A DNA stretch of 13,325 bases from Alkalihalobacillus alcalophilus ATCC 27647 = CGMCC 1.3604 (GCF_000292245.2 NZ_ALPT02000101.1:1-13325), one strand, 5' to 3'. Shown: positions 1 to 5,949, numbered from the stretch's first letter. Notes: generated by a model from the letters alone, not told the origin. Made by a program: numbers and translations.

Positions 1-14
1 GTGATAGAACTAAT

Positions 15-40
15 GTCACTCCTAAAATAAAAGGAGTGGC
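15..40 (+). promoter_or_regulatory. Hairpin hiding the recombinase ribosome binding site
   Basis: CACTCCT (17-23) is the exact reverse complement of AGGAGTG (32-38), with an 8-nt A-rich loop. One T-G wobble (16/39) and a G-C pair (15/40) extend the stem to 9 bp. The right arm is the Shine-Dalgarno sequence of the recombinase that starts at 47. In the mRNA this stem would therefore bury the ribosome binding site and could keep integrase translation low until it is opened. The pairing is visible; the regulatory role is inference, and the promoter is not in the window. Confidence 0.5.
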
Positions 41-46
41 TGAATA

Positions 47-1558
47 ATGAAATGTGTAATTTACGCTCGTGTAAGTACGAAAAGAGAAGAACAAAAAAAC
101 AGTCTAGAAAATCAAGTTTCTTTAGCTGAACGAATGGCTAAAGAACATGGTTTTACCATTGTTGGACATTACATTGATAACGGAATAAGTGGAACAGGTT
201 TTAAGAACCGTCTAGAAATTAATCGTTTGTTAGATGACGCTAAAGAAAAAAAGTTTGATGTCGTTATTGCAAAATCAGTATCAAGATTAGGTAGAAACCT
301 AAGTAAAAGTTTGTCTTTAGCTGATGACTTAGAACAAGAAGGTATCCGTTTAATACTACCTGAGGATGATTATGATACTGAGACAAGTAAAAGTAGGTTC
401 ATGTTCAACCTAAAGGCTATTCTTGCAGAAGAAGAGAGCAATAAGATGTCAGAGCGTATTAAACTATCACTAAGAGAAAAGGCAAATAAGGGCGAATATA
501 AAGCCCCTCAAGCCCCTTATGGTTATTTCATTAACCCTCTTACTAAAAAGCTAGAAGTAAACGAGGACAAGGCTGCCATTGTAAAAGAGATTTTTAGACT
601 TTACCTTTTTGAAGGTTGGGGTATGTTTAAGATTTCAAACTATCTTATGAGAATTGGCACTCCTTCACCTAAAAACGGTAAGAAGTGGCACCAAAACACT
701 ATTAAGGGTATGCTCAACAATCAGGTTTATGTTGGAAAGTTAGTTCATTGTAAAGAAGAAACACTAAATACCCTTGCAAAATCTGAACTTTACAAGAAAA
801 GAAAGCTAGTAGAGCCTGAAAAACAAGTTATTATAGAGAATGCTCACCCTGCTCTTATTGCTGAAGAAGACTTTCAAGCGGTTCAAGAGTTAATGAGAAA
901 AAAAGGTAAGCACAAGAGTAACGGTAAAGAAAGCCTTTTTGCTCATATCGCTCAATGTGCAGACTGTAAGAGTGGAATGCACTTCAAACCTGATAGACGT
1001 AATGGGGCTTATGTTTGTGGGGGCTATGTTAAGCATACTACCTCCTATTGTTCCTCACACATTATTGAGGAGAGGTTGTTGCTTAATGCAGTTAAAGCTG
1101 ATATTAAAGCTATGATAAAAGATACGGTAAAAGTTGAAAAACTATACGGTATAGCTGAGAAGAAAGCTAGTTCGTTACAATCCTCTCTAACTAAGGAACT
1201 AAAGCAGATTGACAGGAACGTTGATAAGTTTAACAATCAGGTAAGTAGTTTACTTACATTACATGCTGATGGGGCTATGACAACTGAGATGTTTAAACAA
1301 CAAAGTGAACGTATTTCCATTCAACTTCAGGAATTAGCTAATAGGAAAGCACACTTACAAACCGTTTTAGCAACAAAAAAAGATAATACAGAACAACTTC
1401 AAGCCTTTAAAAAGGAAGTAGAACGCTTTTCAGACTTGGATATTGAGGATGAAAACATACTAAAACAAGTTCTACAAAGGCTTATTAACAAGGTTGAAGT
1501 ATTTGAGGAAGGAAAGATTAAAATTCATTACAATCTTTCCCCCTCTTTTTCCTCTTAA
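47..1558 (+). CDS. Large serine recombinase (site-specific integrase)
   Basis: A 503-aa site-specific recombinase of the large serine family, which cuts and rejoins attachment sites through a phosphoserine link to DNA. The N-terminal resolvase domain (about 1-145) has YARVS with catalytic Ser10 and Arg8, and SRLGRN with Arg80 and Arg83. A recombinase domain follows (about 150-290), including the PYGY and NNQVYVG motifs. A zinc ribbon has Cys304, Cys307, Cys324 and Cys335, and a coiled coil spans about 365-440. Length and domain order fit a complete phage or ICE-type integrase. The ATG at 47 follows AAGGAGTGG at 31-39. The gene is visibly more A+T-rich than rlmCD and converges on it with an 11-bp gap, so it probably marks the border of an integrated element whose body lies to the left. 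Family certain; the type of element is unknown. Confidence 0.93.
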   Translation: MKCVIYARVSTKREEQKNSLENQVSLAERMAKEHGFTIVGHYIDNGISGTGFKNRLEINRLLDDAKEKKFDVVIAKSVSRLGRNLSKSLSLADDLEQEGIRLILPEDDYDTETSKSRFMFNLKAILAEEESNKMSERIKLSLREKANKGEYKAPQAPYGYFINPLTKKLEVNEDKAAIVKEIFRLYLFEGWGMFKISNYLMRIGTPSPKNGKKWHQNTIKGMLNNQVYVGKLVHCKEETLNTLAKSELYKKRKLVEPEKQVIIENAHPALIAEEDFQAVQELMRKKGKHKSNGKESLFAHIAQCADCKSGMHFKPDRRNGAYVCGGYVKHTTSYCSSHIIEERLLLNAVKADIKAMIKDTVKVEKLYGIAEKKASSLQSSLTKELKQIDRNVDKFNNQVSSLLTLHADGAMTTEMFKQQSERISIQLQELANRKAHLQTVLATKKDNTEQLQAFKKEVERFSDLDIEDENILKQVLQRLINKVEVFEEGKIKIHYNLSPSFSS

Positions 1559-1560
1559 TT

Positions 1561-1588
1561 AGGTACAGTTTAATTAACTGTATCTTTT
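1561..1588 (+). terminator. Intrinsic terminator of the recombinase gene
   Basis: AGGTACAGTT (1561-1570) pairs with AACTGTATCT (1576-1585) across a 5-nt loop, with one G-U wobble, and is followed by TTT. The stem is A+T-rich and only moderately stable. Its right arm also encodes the last codons and stop of rlmCD on the other strand. The minus strand lacks a U tract after the stem, so it serves the recombinase better than rlmCD. Confidence 0.5.
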
Positions 1589-2955
1589 AAAACAAGTTTC
1601 ACTATCACTTCCACATGCGTACTCTGCGGAAACATATCCACCGGCTGTACTTCCTTCGTCTTATAGCCACCCTCTTCAAGCACCTTCAAATCCCTTGCAA
1701 GGGTAGCAGGGTTACAGGAAACATAAACGACTCGCTCTGGCTTCATTGCTAGAATTGTCTCTAGTAACTTGTCATCACAGCCTTTACGTGGTGGATCAAC
1801 GACGATAACATCTGGTCTTACACCTTGGGCATACCACCATGGGATAACTTTTTCAGCTTCTCCAACGGCAAAATCGACATTATCAAAACCGTTGATTCGT
1901 GCGTTTTGTTTAGCATCACTGATGGCTTCAGGTACAATTTCAACTCCGAGAACTCTTTTCGCTTTTTGGGCTAAAAATAAGGAGATTGTTCCGATTCCAC
2001 AGTAAGCGTCAATCACCGTTTCATGCCCTTTGATATCGGCATATTCTAAGGCTTTGTCATACAAGACCTTCGTCTGAGCAGGATTCACTTGATAGAAAGA
2101 ACGAGCCGAAATCGCAAAACGGATGTCGCCGATATAATCATGGATATATTCTTCACCCCAAAGCACTTTTGTTTCGTCACCGAAAATGACGTTTGTCCGT
2201 TTTGGGTTAATGTTTTGCACAACTGATGTCACTCCTGGCAATGCTTCGCGAATGTCGTCGATAATGTTCTTCTTATTCGGCAATTCTTTCCCTCTTGTGA
2301 CGAGGACAATCATTAATTCTCCTGTCTTTTTGCCTTGACGAACGACGACATGGCGTAAAGTGCCACGGTGTTTTTCTTCATCATACGCTCGAATCCCGTA
2401 ACGAGAAGCAATTTCTTTGACCGCTTGGACAGCGATATCATTTTCTTTTTGTTGAATGATGCAACTGTCCATATCGATAATACGATGGCTTCGTTTTTGA
2501 TAAAAACCAGCGATGAGCTCGCCATCTTTTTCTCCAAATGGCACTTGAGATTTATTGCGATATTGCCAAGGCTCATCCATTCCGAGAGTTGGATGGACAG
2601 GAACATCCTTGATTCCACCAATGCGCTCAAGTACGTCCTGTACTTGTTTCTGTTTCATCTTCAATTGAGCCTCATAACTTAAATGCTGAATTTGACAGCC
2701 ACCACATTGGTGAAAGATTGGACAGGGTGGTTCCACACGATTTGGGCTTGCCTTGATAATCTTTAAAAGTTTCGCAAAACCATAGCCCTTATTCGTTTTG
2801 AGCACCTTTGCTTCTATCTTTTCTCCTGGAATCGCTTCTGGGATAAATAAAGCGTAGCCATCGATTTTTGCTACGCCTGCTCCCTCATGGGTTAAATCTT
2901 CTATTTGAACTTCAACGATATCATTTTTTTGTACAGGTAATCCTTTTTGTTTCAT
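1570..2955 (-). CDS. rlmCD: 23S rRNA (uracil-C5)-methyltransferase RlmCD
   Basis: SAM-dependent methyltransferase making m5U in 23S rRNA. In B. subtilis a single enzyme of this type (YefA/RlmCD) modifies both U747 and U1939. The 461 residues match the usual length. An N-terminal TRAM domain covers about 8-68. Four iron-sulfur ligands are visible: Cys78, Cys84, Cys87 (motif CPIFHQCGGC) and Cys165. The SAM-binding motif DAYCGIGT lies near 315-330. The nucleophile is Cys414 in VSCNPATLARDL, and the general base is Glu449 in STHVE. The ATG at 2955 is preceded by AAGGA at 2967-2971. It stands alone in its transcript, and its 3' end is 11 bp from the convergent recombinase. The RlmCD name rests on Firmicute context; RlmD-only activity cannot be excluded. 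Confidence 0.93.
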   Translation of the reverse strand: MKQKGLPVQKNDIVEVQIEDLTHEGAGVAKIDGYALFIPEAIPGEKIEAKVLKTNKGYGFAKLLKIIKASPNRVEPPCPIFHQCGGCQIQHLSYEAQLKMKQKQVQDVLERIGGIKDVPVHPTLGMDEPWQYRNKSQVPFGEKDGELIAGFYQKRSHRIIDMDSCIIQQKENDIAVQAVKEIASRYGIRAYDEEKHRGTLRHVVVRQGKKTGELMIVLVTRGKELPNKKNIIDDIREALPGVTSVVQNINPKRTNVIFGDETKVLWGEEYIHDYIGDIRFAISARSFYQVNPAQTKVLYDKALEYADIKGHETVIDAYCGIGTISLFLAQKAKRVLGVEIVPEAISDAKQNARINGFDNVDFAVGEAEKVIPWWYAQGVRPDVIVVDPPRKGCDDKLLETILAMKPERVVYVSCNPATLARDLKVLEEGGYKTKEVQPVDMFPQSTHVEVIVKLVLKDTVN

Positions 2956-2975
2956 TGTTTTTGCCGTCCTTTTTT

Positions 2976-3001
2976 ATATGCTATAAGTGATTGTAGCATA
3001 T
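2976..3001 (-). promoter_or_regulatory. rlmCD promoter within an inverted repeat
   Basis: On the minus strand an extended -10 element, TGC followed by TACAAT (2990-2998), lies about 35 bp upstream of the rlmCD start. No good -35 is visible, as is usual for extended -10 promoters. ATATGCTA (2976-2983) and TAGCATAT (2994-3001) form a perfect 8-bp inverted repeat that covers the -10 box. It could be an operator or a hairpin. The promoter call is moderate; the operator role is speculative. Confidence 0.4.
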
Positions 3002-3032
3002 TTTGTTCCTTATTAGGAAATGGCTCCAACCT

Positions 3033-3542
3033 TTAAGCACCGCCACTATTTGCCGCCGCATTATTTCTGCGCTGAATCGAATTAACGCCAATAATCGCTA
3101 AAATTAATTCCTCTGTTGACAAATCCGTGGAACGATTCGTTAATTTAAAAGCAGGGGCTGAAAAAAACGAGCTAATCCGCTCAAACTCTCCAACGACTTG
3201 CTCCGCTTCATTCAAAATTTGATAAGAATGGGAAAATGCCGGGGCTTGAATCAGATAACGAGTATCATCTGGCTTGATGTAATAAAACTTCTTGTTCCAA
3301 GACCACATTTGTTGTTGAACATAGCCTAGTTCTTGCTCTTTATAATCAACCATTCGCCATTTACTTGAAAAGCCACGAAAAAAACCACGCATCATTTCTA
3401 TTTTATTTTCATCTAATATCGAAACCTTTGTTGAAAAAGCAGACTTTAAATCAAGAGAACCGATTTTCTGCTCATTGCTATCCATAATATCGGTTAACCC
3501 ACTTGAAAAAAAGTTCTCACGAAAATAAACAATATGTTCCAT
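3033..3542 (-). CDS. Tubby/LURP-one-like protein of unknown function
   Basis: A 169-aa protein with no signal peptide or membrane segment. The sequence is a series of short beta-strand-like segments with aromatic and basic turns (FRGFSSKWRMVDYKEQELGYV, then WSWNKKFYYI, then AFKLTNRS). This is the look of tubby C-terminal/LURP-one-related (YxjI-like, scramblase-like) proteins. The tail is Asn/Ala/Gly-rich. The correct start is the ATG at 3542, preceded on this strand by the ribosome binding site GAGGTGG. A GTG at 3551, three codons upstream, overlaps that site and is unlikely to be used. The gene is co-oriented with rlmCD, but rlmCD has its own promoter. Family assignment is by overall pattern only, and no substrate or partner can be proposed. 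Confidence 0.75.
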   Translation of the reverse strand: MEHIVYFRENFFSSGLTDIMDSNEQKIGSLDLKSAFSTKVSILDENKIEMMRGFFRGFSSKWRMVDYKEQELGYVQQQMWSWNKKFYYIKPDDTRYLIQAPAFSHSYQILNEAEQVVGEFERISSFFSAPAFKLTNRSTDLSTEELILAIIGVNSIQRRNNAAANSGGA

Positions 3543-3684
3543 ACAAACCACCTCACTTACTATCTTTTCTTATTTTACGCAACAACTAAAGAAAAAGTTT
3601 CGAGTACCGTCAGGAAGCTTTTAACGACACTGAGAAAGTAAGGTTCACACTCAAAACTAAAAATTGCTTAAGGTGGTCTTTATT

Positions 3685-3717
3685 ATGAAAGTGATTCGCA
3701 TTACACAACCAAAATAA
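3685..3717 (+). CDS. Possible 10-codon peptide (MKVIRITQPK)
   Basis: AAGGTGG at 3670-3676 lies 8 nt before an ATG that opens a 10-codon frame ending in TAA. The ribosome binding site and spacing are good, but the peptide is too short to judge by composition and no promoter is visible upstream. It may be a chance reading frame, a relic of a lost gene start, or a leader peptide whose downstream gene is gone. Confidence 0.2.
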   Translation: MKVIRITQPK

Positions 3718-3801
3718 TAGCGAAATGAAGCGATCTTCTCATCCGCTGATTAAGCAGTACAAAATAAGGACAGTTGGTAAGATAAATCACTGATTCCTCC
3801 A

Positions 3802-3962
3802 TTTCCAATATTACGGGATTGGTAATGGAACCTACTAGTTCTAAAAATTAGAGTGCGAATAAACCAGGATTAGTAATGAAAGATATGCATTTTATAAATT
3901 TCGGTGCGAATACCTCTTAATTGGTAATGAAAAGCCAGACCGCCTTGGATTAGAGTACAAAT
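3802..3962 (+). repeat. Degenerate tandem repeat, 51-bp period
   Basis: Two sub-motifs recur exactly 51 bp apart. GATTGGTAATGGAA, GATTAGTAATGAAA and AATTGGTAATGAAA begin at 3817, 3868 and 3919. GTGCGAAT, GTGCGAAT and GTACAAAT begin at 3853, 3904 and 3955. The sequence between them is poorly conserved, although ATTAGA closes the units at 3852 and 3954. That gives about three units, the outer ones degraded. A weaker relative (GTTGGTAAGATAAA at 3773) may be a further copy. Units are too diverged, and lack the repeat/spacer pattern, for CRISPR. Function unknown. Confidence 0.6.
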
Positions 3963-4053
3963 AAAAGGTGAACGACATTAAAATTCGACAACTCCCCGAA
4001 TTATGCACACCCACATGACAACTGGTTTTCAGTAACCTCCTTATCTCAAACCG

Positions 4054-4082
4054 TTGACTTATTCAATTCCCCGTTTTACAAT
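4054..4082 (+). promoter_or_regulatory. Sigma-A-type promoter of the macrolide operon
   Basis: TTGACT (4054-4059) and TACAAT (4077-4082) are separated by exactly 17 bp, close to the housekeeping consensus. Transcription would start near A4089, about 28 nt before the leader peptide ATG. This gives a leader RNA of about 385 nt before the ABC-F gene. A strong constitutive promoter followed by terminators is the expected arrangement for attenuation control. Confidence 0.82.
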
Positions 4083-4116
4083 AGTCCTATCTTAAATCGG
4101 AGGAGGATTATTAAAA

Positions 4117-4158
4117 ATGTATTCAATGAGATTGCGTTTCCCAACTTTGAATTCGTAA
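4117..4158 (+). CDS. Macrolide-sensing leader peptide, ErmDL-like
   Basis: Encodes MYSMRLRFPTLNS (13 codons, stop TAA). The ribosome binding site GGAGGAGG at 4099-4106 is very strong and lies 10 nt before the ATG. The ErmD/ErmK leader is, from memory, MTHSMRLRFPTLNQ; ten consecutive residues, SMRLRFPTLN, are identical. That peptide stalls the ribosome in the presence of erythromycin at its Arg-X-Arg motif, because macrolides block peptide-bond formation between such residues. By analogy the stall would have Leu6 (4132-4134) in the P site and Arg7 (4135-4137) in the A site. The peptide is a drug sensor, not an effector. It sits 28 nt after the predicted transcription start and about 315 bp before the ABC-F gene it should control. 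Confidence 0.88.
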   Translation: MYSMRLRFPTLNS

Positions 4159-4261
4159 TTTAATACGATCAAAGGCTCTGTTTGTGCAAGCAGAGTAAAC
4201 GGGAGCAGTCTGTCCTTTTTTAATAATCTTCAATTTTAAGCATCGCTGTATGCTTATTTGT

Positions 4262-4292
4262 AGAAAGGCGACTCGTTCTGCCTTTCTTTTTT
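4262..4292 (+). terminator. Attenuator terminator 1
   Basis: AGAAAGGC (4262-4269) pairs perfectly with GCCTTTCT (4280-4287). A G-U pair (4270/4279) extends the stem, the loop is 8 nt, and a run of six T follows (4287-4292). This is a textbook intrinsic terminator about 105 bp after the leader peptide stop and 180 bp before the ABC-F start, so transcripts ending here would not express resistance. Confidence 0.82.
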
Positions 4293-4356
4293 ATGTTTAA
4301 AAATTGTTCTACTTTTTGCTTCAAGAAAAGTAGGTCTCTTTCATGTAACCCAAAAA

Positions 4357-4455
4357 ATGACCGATTATAGGTGGCATTTTGGTGTACATGAATTAGGAAA
4401 GGTGTACCCGTTTACTCCCGATCACAGGCAGAAGCTTGTGATTTTTTTCATGTAA
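4357..4455 (+). CDS. Possible second upstream ORF across terminator 2
   Basis: An ATG frame of 32 codons (begins MTDYRWHFGV, contains FTPDHRQK, ends VIFFM) runs through the whole terminator 2 hairpin and its U tract. It stops 20 nt before the preferred ABC-F start. Ribosomes translating it would prevent terminator 2 from folding and could re-initiate at the ABC-F gene. No Shine-Dalgarno sequence precedes the ATG, which weakens the call. It may be a chance frame, or translated only at low level. Confidence 0.3.
   Translation: MTDYRWHFGVHELGKVYPFTPDHRQKLVIFFM
4421..4448 (+). terminator. Attenuator terminator 2, just before the ABC-F gene
   Basis: ATCACAGGC (4421-4429) pairs with GCTTGTGAT (4434-4442), with one G-U wobble, around an AGAA tetraloop. 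Seven T follow (4442-4448). This strong terminator lies 14 nt before the ABC-F ribosome binding site (4462-4469) and is the second of two in tandem. No gene ends between the promoter and this hairpin, so it can only act as an attenuator. Confidence 0.85.
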
Positions 4456-4475
4456 AAAAACGGGGAGGGATTATG

Positions 4476-5936
4476 ATGGAAACATTAACATTAGAACTAT
4501 CGAATATAGAAATCTCTTTTTTAGATAAAGTGATTCTCGATATTCCAAAACTATCGGTTTATCAATTTGACCGGATTGGCATTGTGGGTCAAAACGGGAG
4601 TGGAAAAAGTACATTACTCAAACTCATCAAGGGAGAGTTGCACCCAAATAAAGGGAAGGTTAATCATCAAGTCGACTTTGGTTATTTTGAGCAGACTGAA
4701 CCACCAACAGACGGGACTTTTGATTACCAAATGCTTGGTCGATTGGCGATTCCTGAAACGGCACGTAATCACCTAAGTGGTGGCGAACAAACTCGCTTAA
4801 AGCTGGCCCAATTATTTTCCACTTATTATGAAGGGTTATTGTTAGATGAACCAACGACCCACTTGGACCAGAGCGGGCACCAATTTTTAATTGAAGAGCT
4901 TAAATATTATTACGGCTCTCTCTTGCTTGTCAGTCATGACCGATATGTGTTAGATGAGCTGGTTAATAAAATTTGGGAAGTAAAGGATGGGAAAGTAACC
5001 GAGTATACAGGGAATTACTCGGATTATATCGCACAAAAGAAGCTAGAAAAAGAGCAGCAGCAGGAGCAACACGAGAAATATGTAAAGGATAAAAATCGTT
5101 TATTAAAAGCGGCTGAAGAGAAAATGAAAAAGGCTCAAAAAGTCACACAAGCAAGCAAAAAAACGTCTCAAAAAGAAACAAAAGCAAAAGCGAACTTAAT
5201 GTTTATGACCAAATCAAAGGATACGAGTCAAAAGGCGATTCATAAAGCAGCAAAGGCTTTGGAGCAAAGGGTCGAACAGCTCGAGGTCGTTGAAGCACCT
5301 GAGCGAGAACGATCGATATCGTTCCCACAACCAGCATCCTTGCAACTTCACAATAAATTTCCAGTGATGGCTGATCGTCTAACACTTAAGATTAAAGGGA
5401 AAACATTACTTGATGACGTCAGCTTCCAGTTTCCACTCGGCCAAACCATCGCGATTACAGGTGACAACGGCTCTGGTAAGTCAACGCTCCTGCGTCATAT
5501 TTTGCAAAACGGTGAAGGGTTGACGATATCACCAAAAGTCGAATTCGGATATTACGCCCAGCTAAGCTATCATTTTAAAAAAGAAGAAACGGTCTATTCC
5601 TATATCGAGGAACGTAGTGTTCACGAAGAAAAAGTGATCCGGGCTGCCTTGCATTCGATGAATTTTTCAGGTAATGATATTAAAAAAGATGTTCGTAGCT
5701 TAAGTGGTGGTGAGCGTATTCGCCTTATTTTGTGCCAGCTCTTCCTAGGTCGATACAATGTGCTCGTCTTGGATGAGCCAACAAATTTTCTCGATGTCAA
5801 TTGTATGCAAGCTTTAGAAGCATTTATTAAAGGCTACGCAGGTACCGTTTTACTCGTTTCCCATGACCGTACATTCGTCAAGCAAGTCGCCGATCAAAAA
5901 TATAAAATTGAAAATCAAAAATTAAACTTACTTTAA
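4476..5936 (+). CDS. Msr-type ABC-F ribosome protection protein
   Basis: A 486-aa soluble protein with two ABC ATPase domains and no membrane segments. ABC-F proteins bind the ribosomal E site, reach the peptidyl-transferase centre with the interdomain linker and displace bound drugs. ABC1 has Walker A GQNGSGKS (38-45), signature LSGGEQ (100-105) and Walker B with Asp124/Glu125. ABC2 has GDNGSGKST (329-337), LSGGER (409-414) and Asp433/Glu434. Between them (about 185-300) lies a charged Lys/Glu/Gln helical linker long enough to be an antibiotic-resistance type. Length and features (YDFDRIGIVG-like N-terminus, NYSDYIAQK, VEAPE after the linker) fit Msr(A)/Msr(D), which protect against macrolides and streptogramin B, better than Vml or Vga. 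Two adjacent ATGs exist; 4476 sits 7 nt after GGAGG, whereas 4473 is only 4 nt away. It is the first gene of the operon. Drug range is inferred. Confidence 0.9.
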   Translation: METLTLELSNIEISFLDKVILDIPKLSVYQFDRIGIVGQNGSGKSTLLKLIKGELHPNKGKVNHQVDFGYFEQTEPPTDGTFDYQMLGRLAIPETARNHLSGGEQTRLKLAQLFSTYYEGLLLDEPTTHLDQSGHQFLIEELKYYYGSLLLVSHDRYVLDELVNKIWEVKDGKVTEYTGNYSDYIAQKKLEKEQQQEQHEKYVKDKNRLLKAAEEKMKKAQKVTQASKKTSQKETKAKANLMFMTKSKDTSQKAIHKAAKALEQRVEQLEVVEAPERERSISFPQPASLQLHNKFPVMADRLTLKIKGKTLLDDVSFQFPLGQTIAITGDNGSGKSTLLRHILQNGEGLTISPKVEFGYYAQLSYHFKKEETVYSYIEERSVHEEKVIRAALHSMNFSGNDIKKDVRSLSGGERIRLILCQLFLGRYNVLVLDEPTNFLDVNCMQALEAFIKGYAGTVLLVSHDRTFVKQVADQKYKIENQKLNLL

Positions 5937-5949
5937 GAGGTGTTTTAAA

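Larger units (their letters stand above)
3543..4053. other. Gene-free stretch between divergent genes
   Basis: About 510 bp between the tubby-like gene (minus) and the macrolide operon promoter (plus). No convincing gene is seen. It contains a 51-bp degenerate tandem repeat (about 3802-3962) and one tiny ORF with a ribosome binding site (3685-3717). The promoter of the tubby-like gene must lie at its left end; TAAAAT on the minus strand near 3571-3576 is a possible -10, but no -35 supports it. Confidence 0.6.
4089..4475 (+). promoter_or_regulatory. Structured attenuator leader RNA of msr-mph
   Basis: A chain of hairpins fills this leader. They are: 4146-4173 (TTTGA/TCAAA plus CGTA/TACG, overlapping the leader peptide stop); 4176-4195 (CTCTGTTT/AAGCAGAG, loop GTGC); 4237-4256 (TAAGCAT/ATGCTTA); terminator 1 at 4262-4292; 4309-4333 (CTACTTTT/AAAAGTAG); 4340-4392 (TTCATGTA/TACATGAA enclosing CCAAAA/TTTTGG); and terminator 2 at 4421-4448. 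Alternative pairings also exist. A ribosome stalled at the leader's Arg-Leu-Arg would melt the first hairpin and free AAAGGC (4171-4176), which can pair with GCCTTT (4280-4285), the 3' arm of terminator 1. The known model is transcription attenuation of ermK, which has the same leader peptide type. Pairings are read by eye with no energy calculation. Confidence 0.7.

Noticed and set aside
3543..3551. Upstream GTG start for the tubby-like gene
   Set aside because: It overlaps the ribosome binding site GAGGTGG that serves the ATG at 3542.
3802..3962. CRISPR array
   Set aside because: Only two short sub-motifs are conserved within each 51-bp unit. There are no identical 24-40 bp repeats with unique spacers and no cas genes.
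4171..4222. A third terminator ending in the T run at 4216-4221
   Set aside because: The hairpin 4176-4195 is 20 nt away from the T run and no GC-rich stem abuts it. AAAGG/CCTTT closes a multibranch fold at most.
4476..5936. ABC transporter ATPase exporting drug
   Set aside because: Two fused ATPase domains with a charged linker, and no membrane domain or partner gene, indicate an ABC-F ribosome-acting protein.
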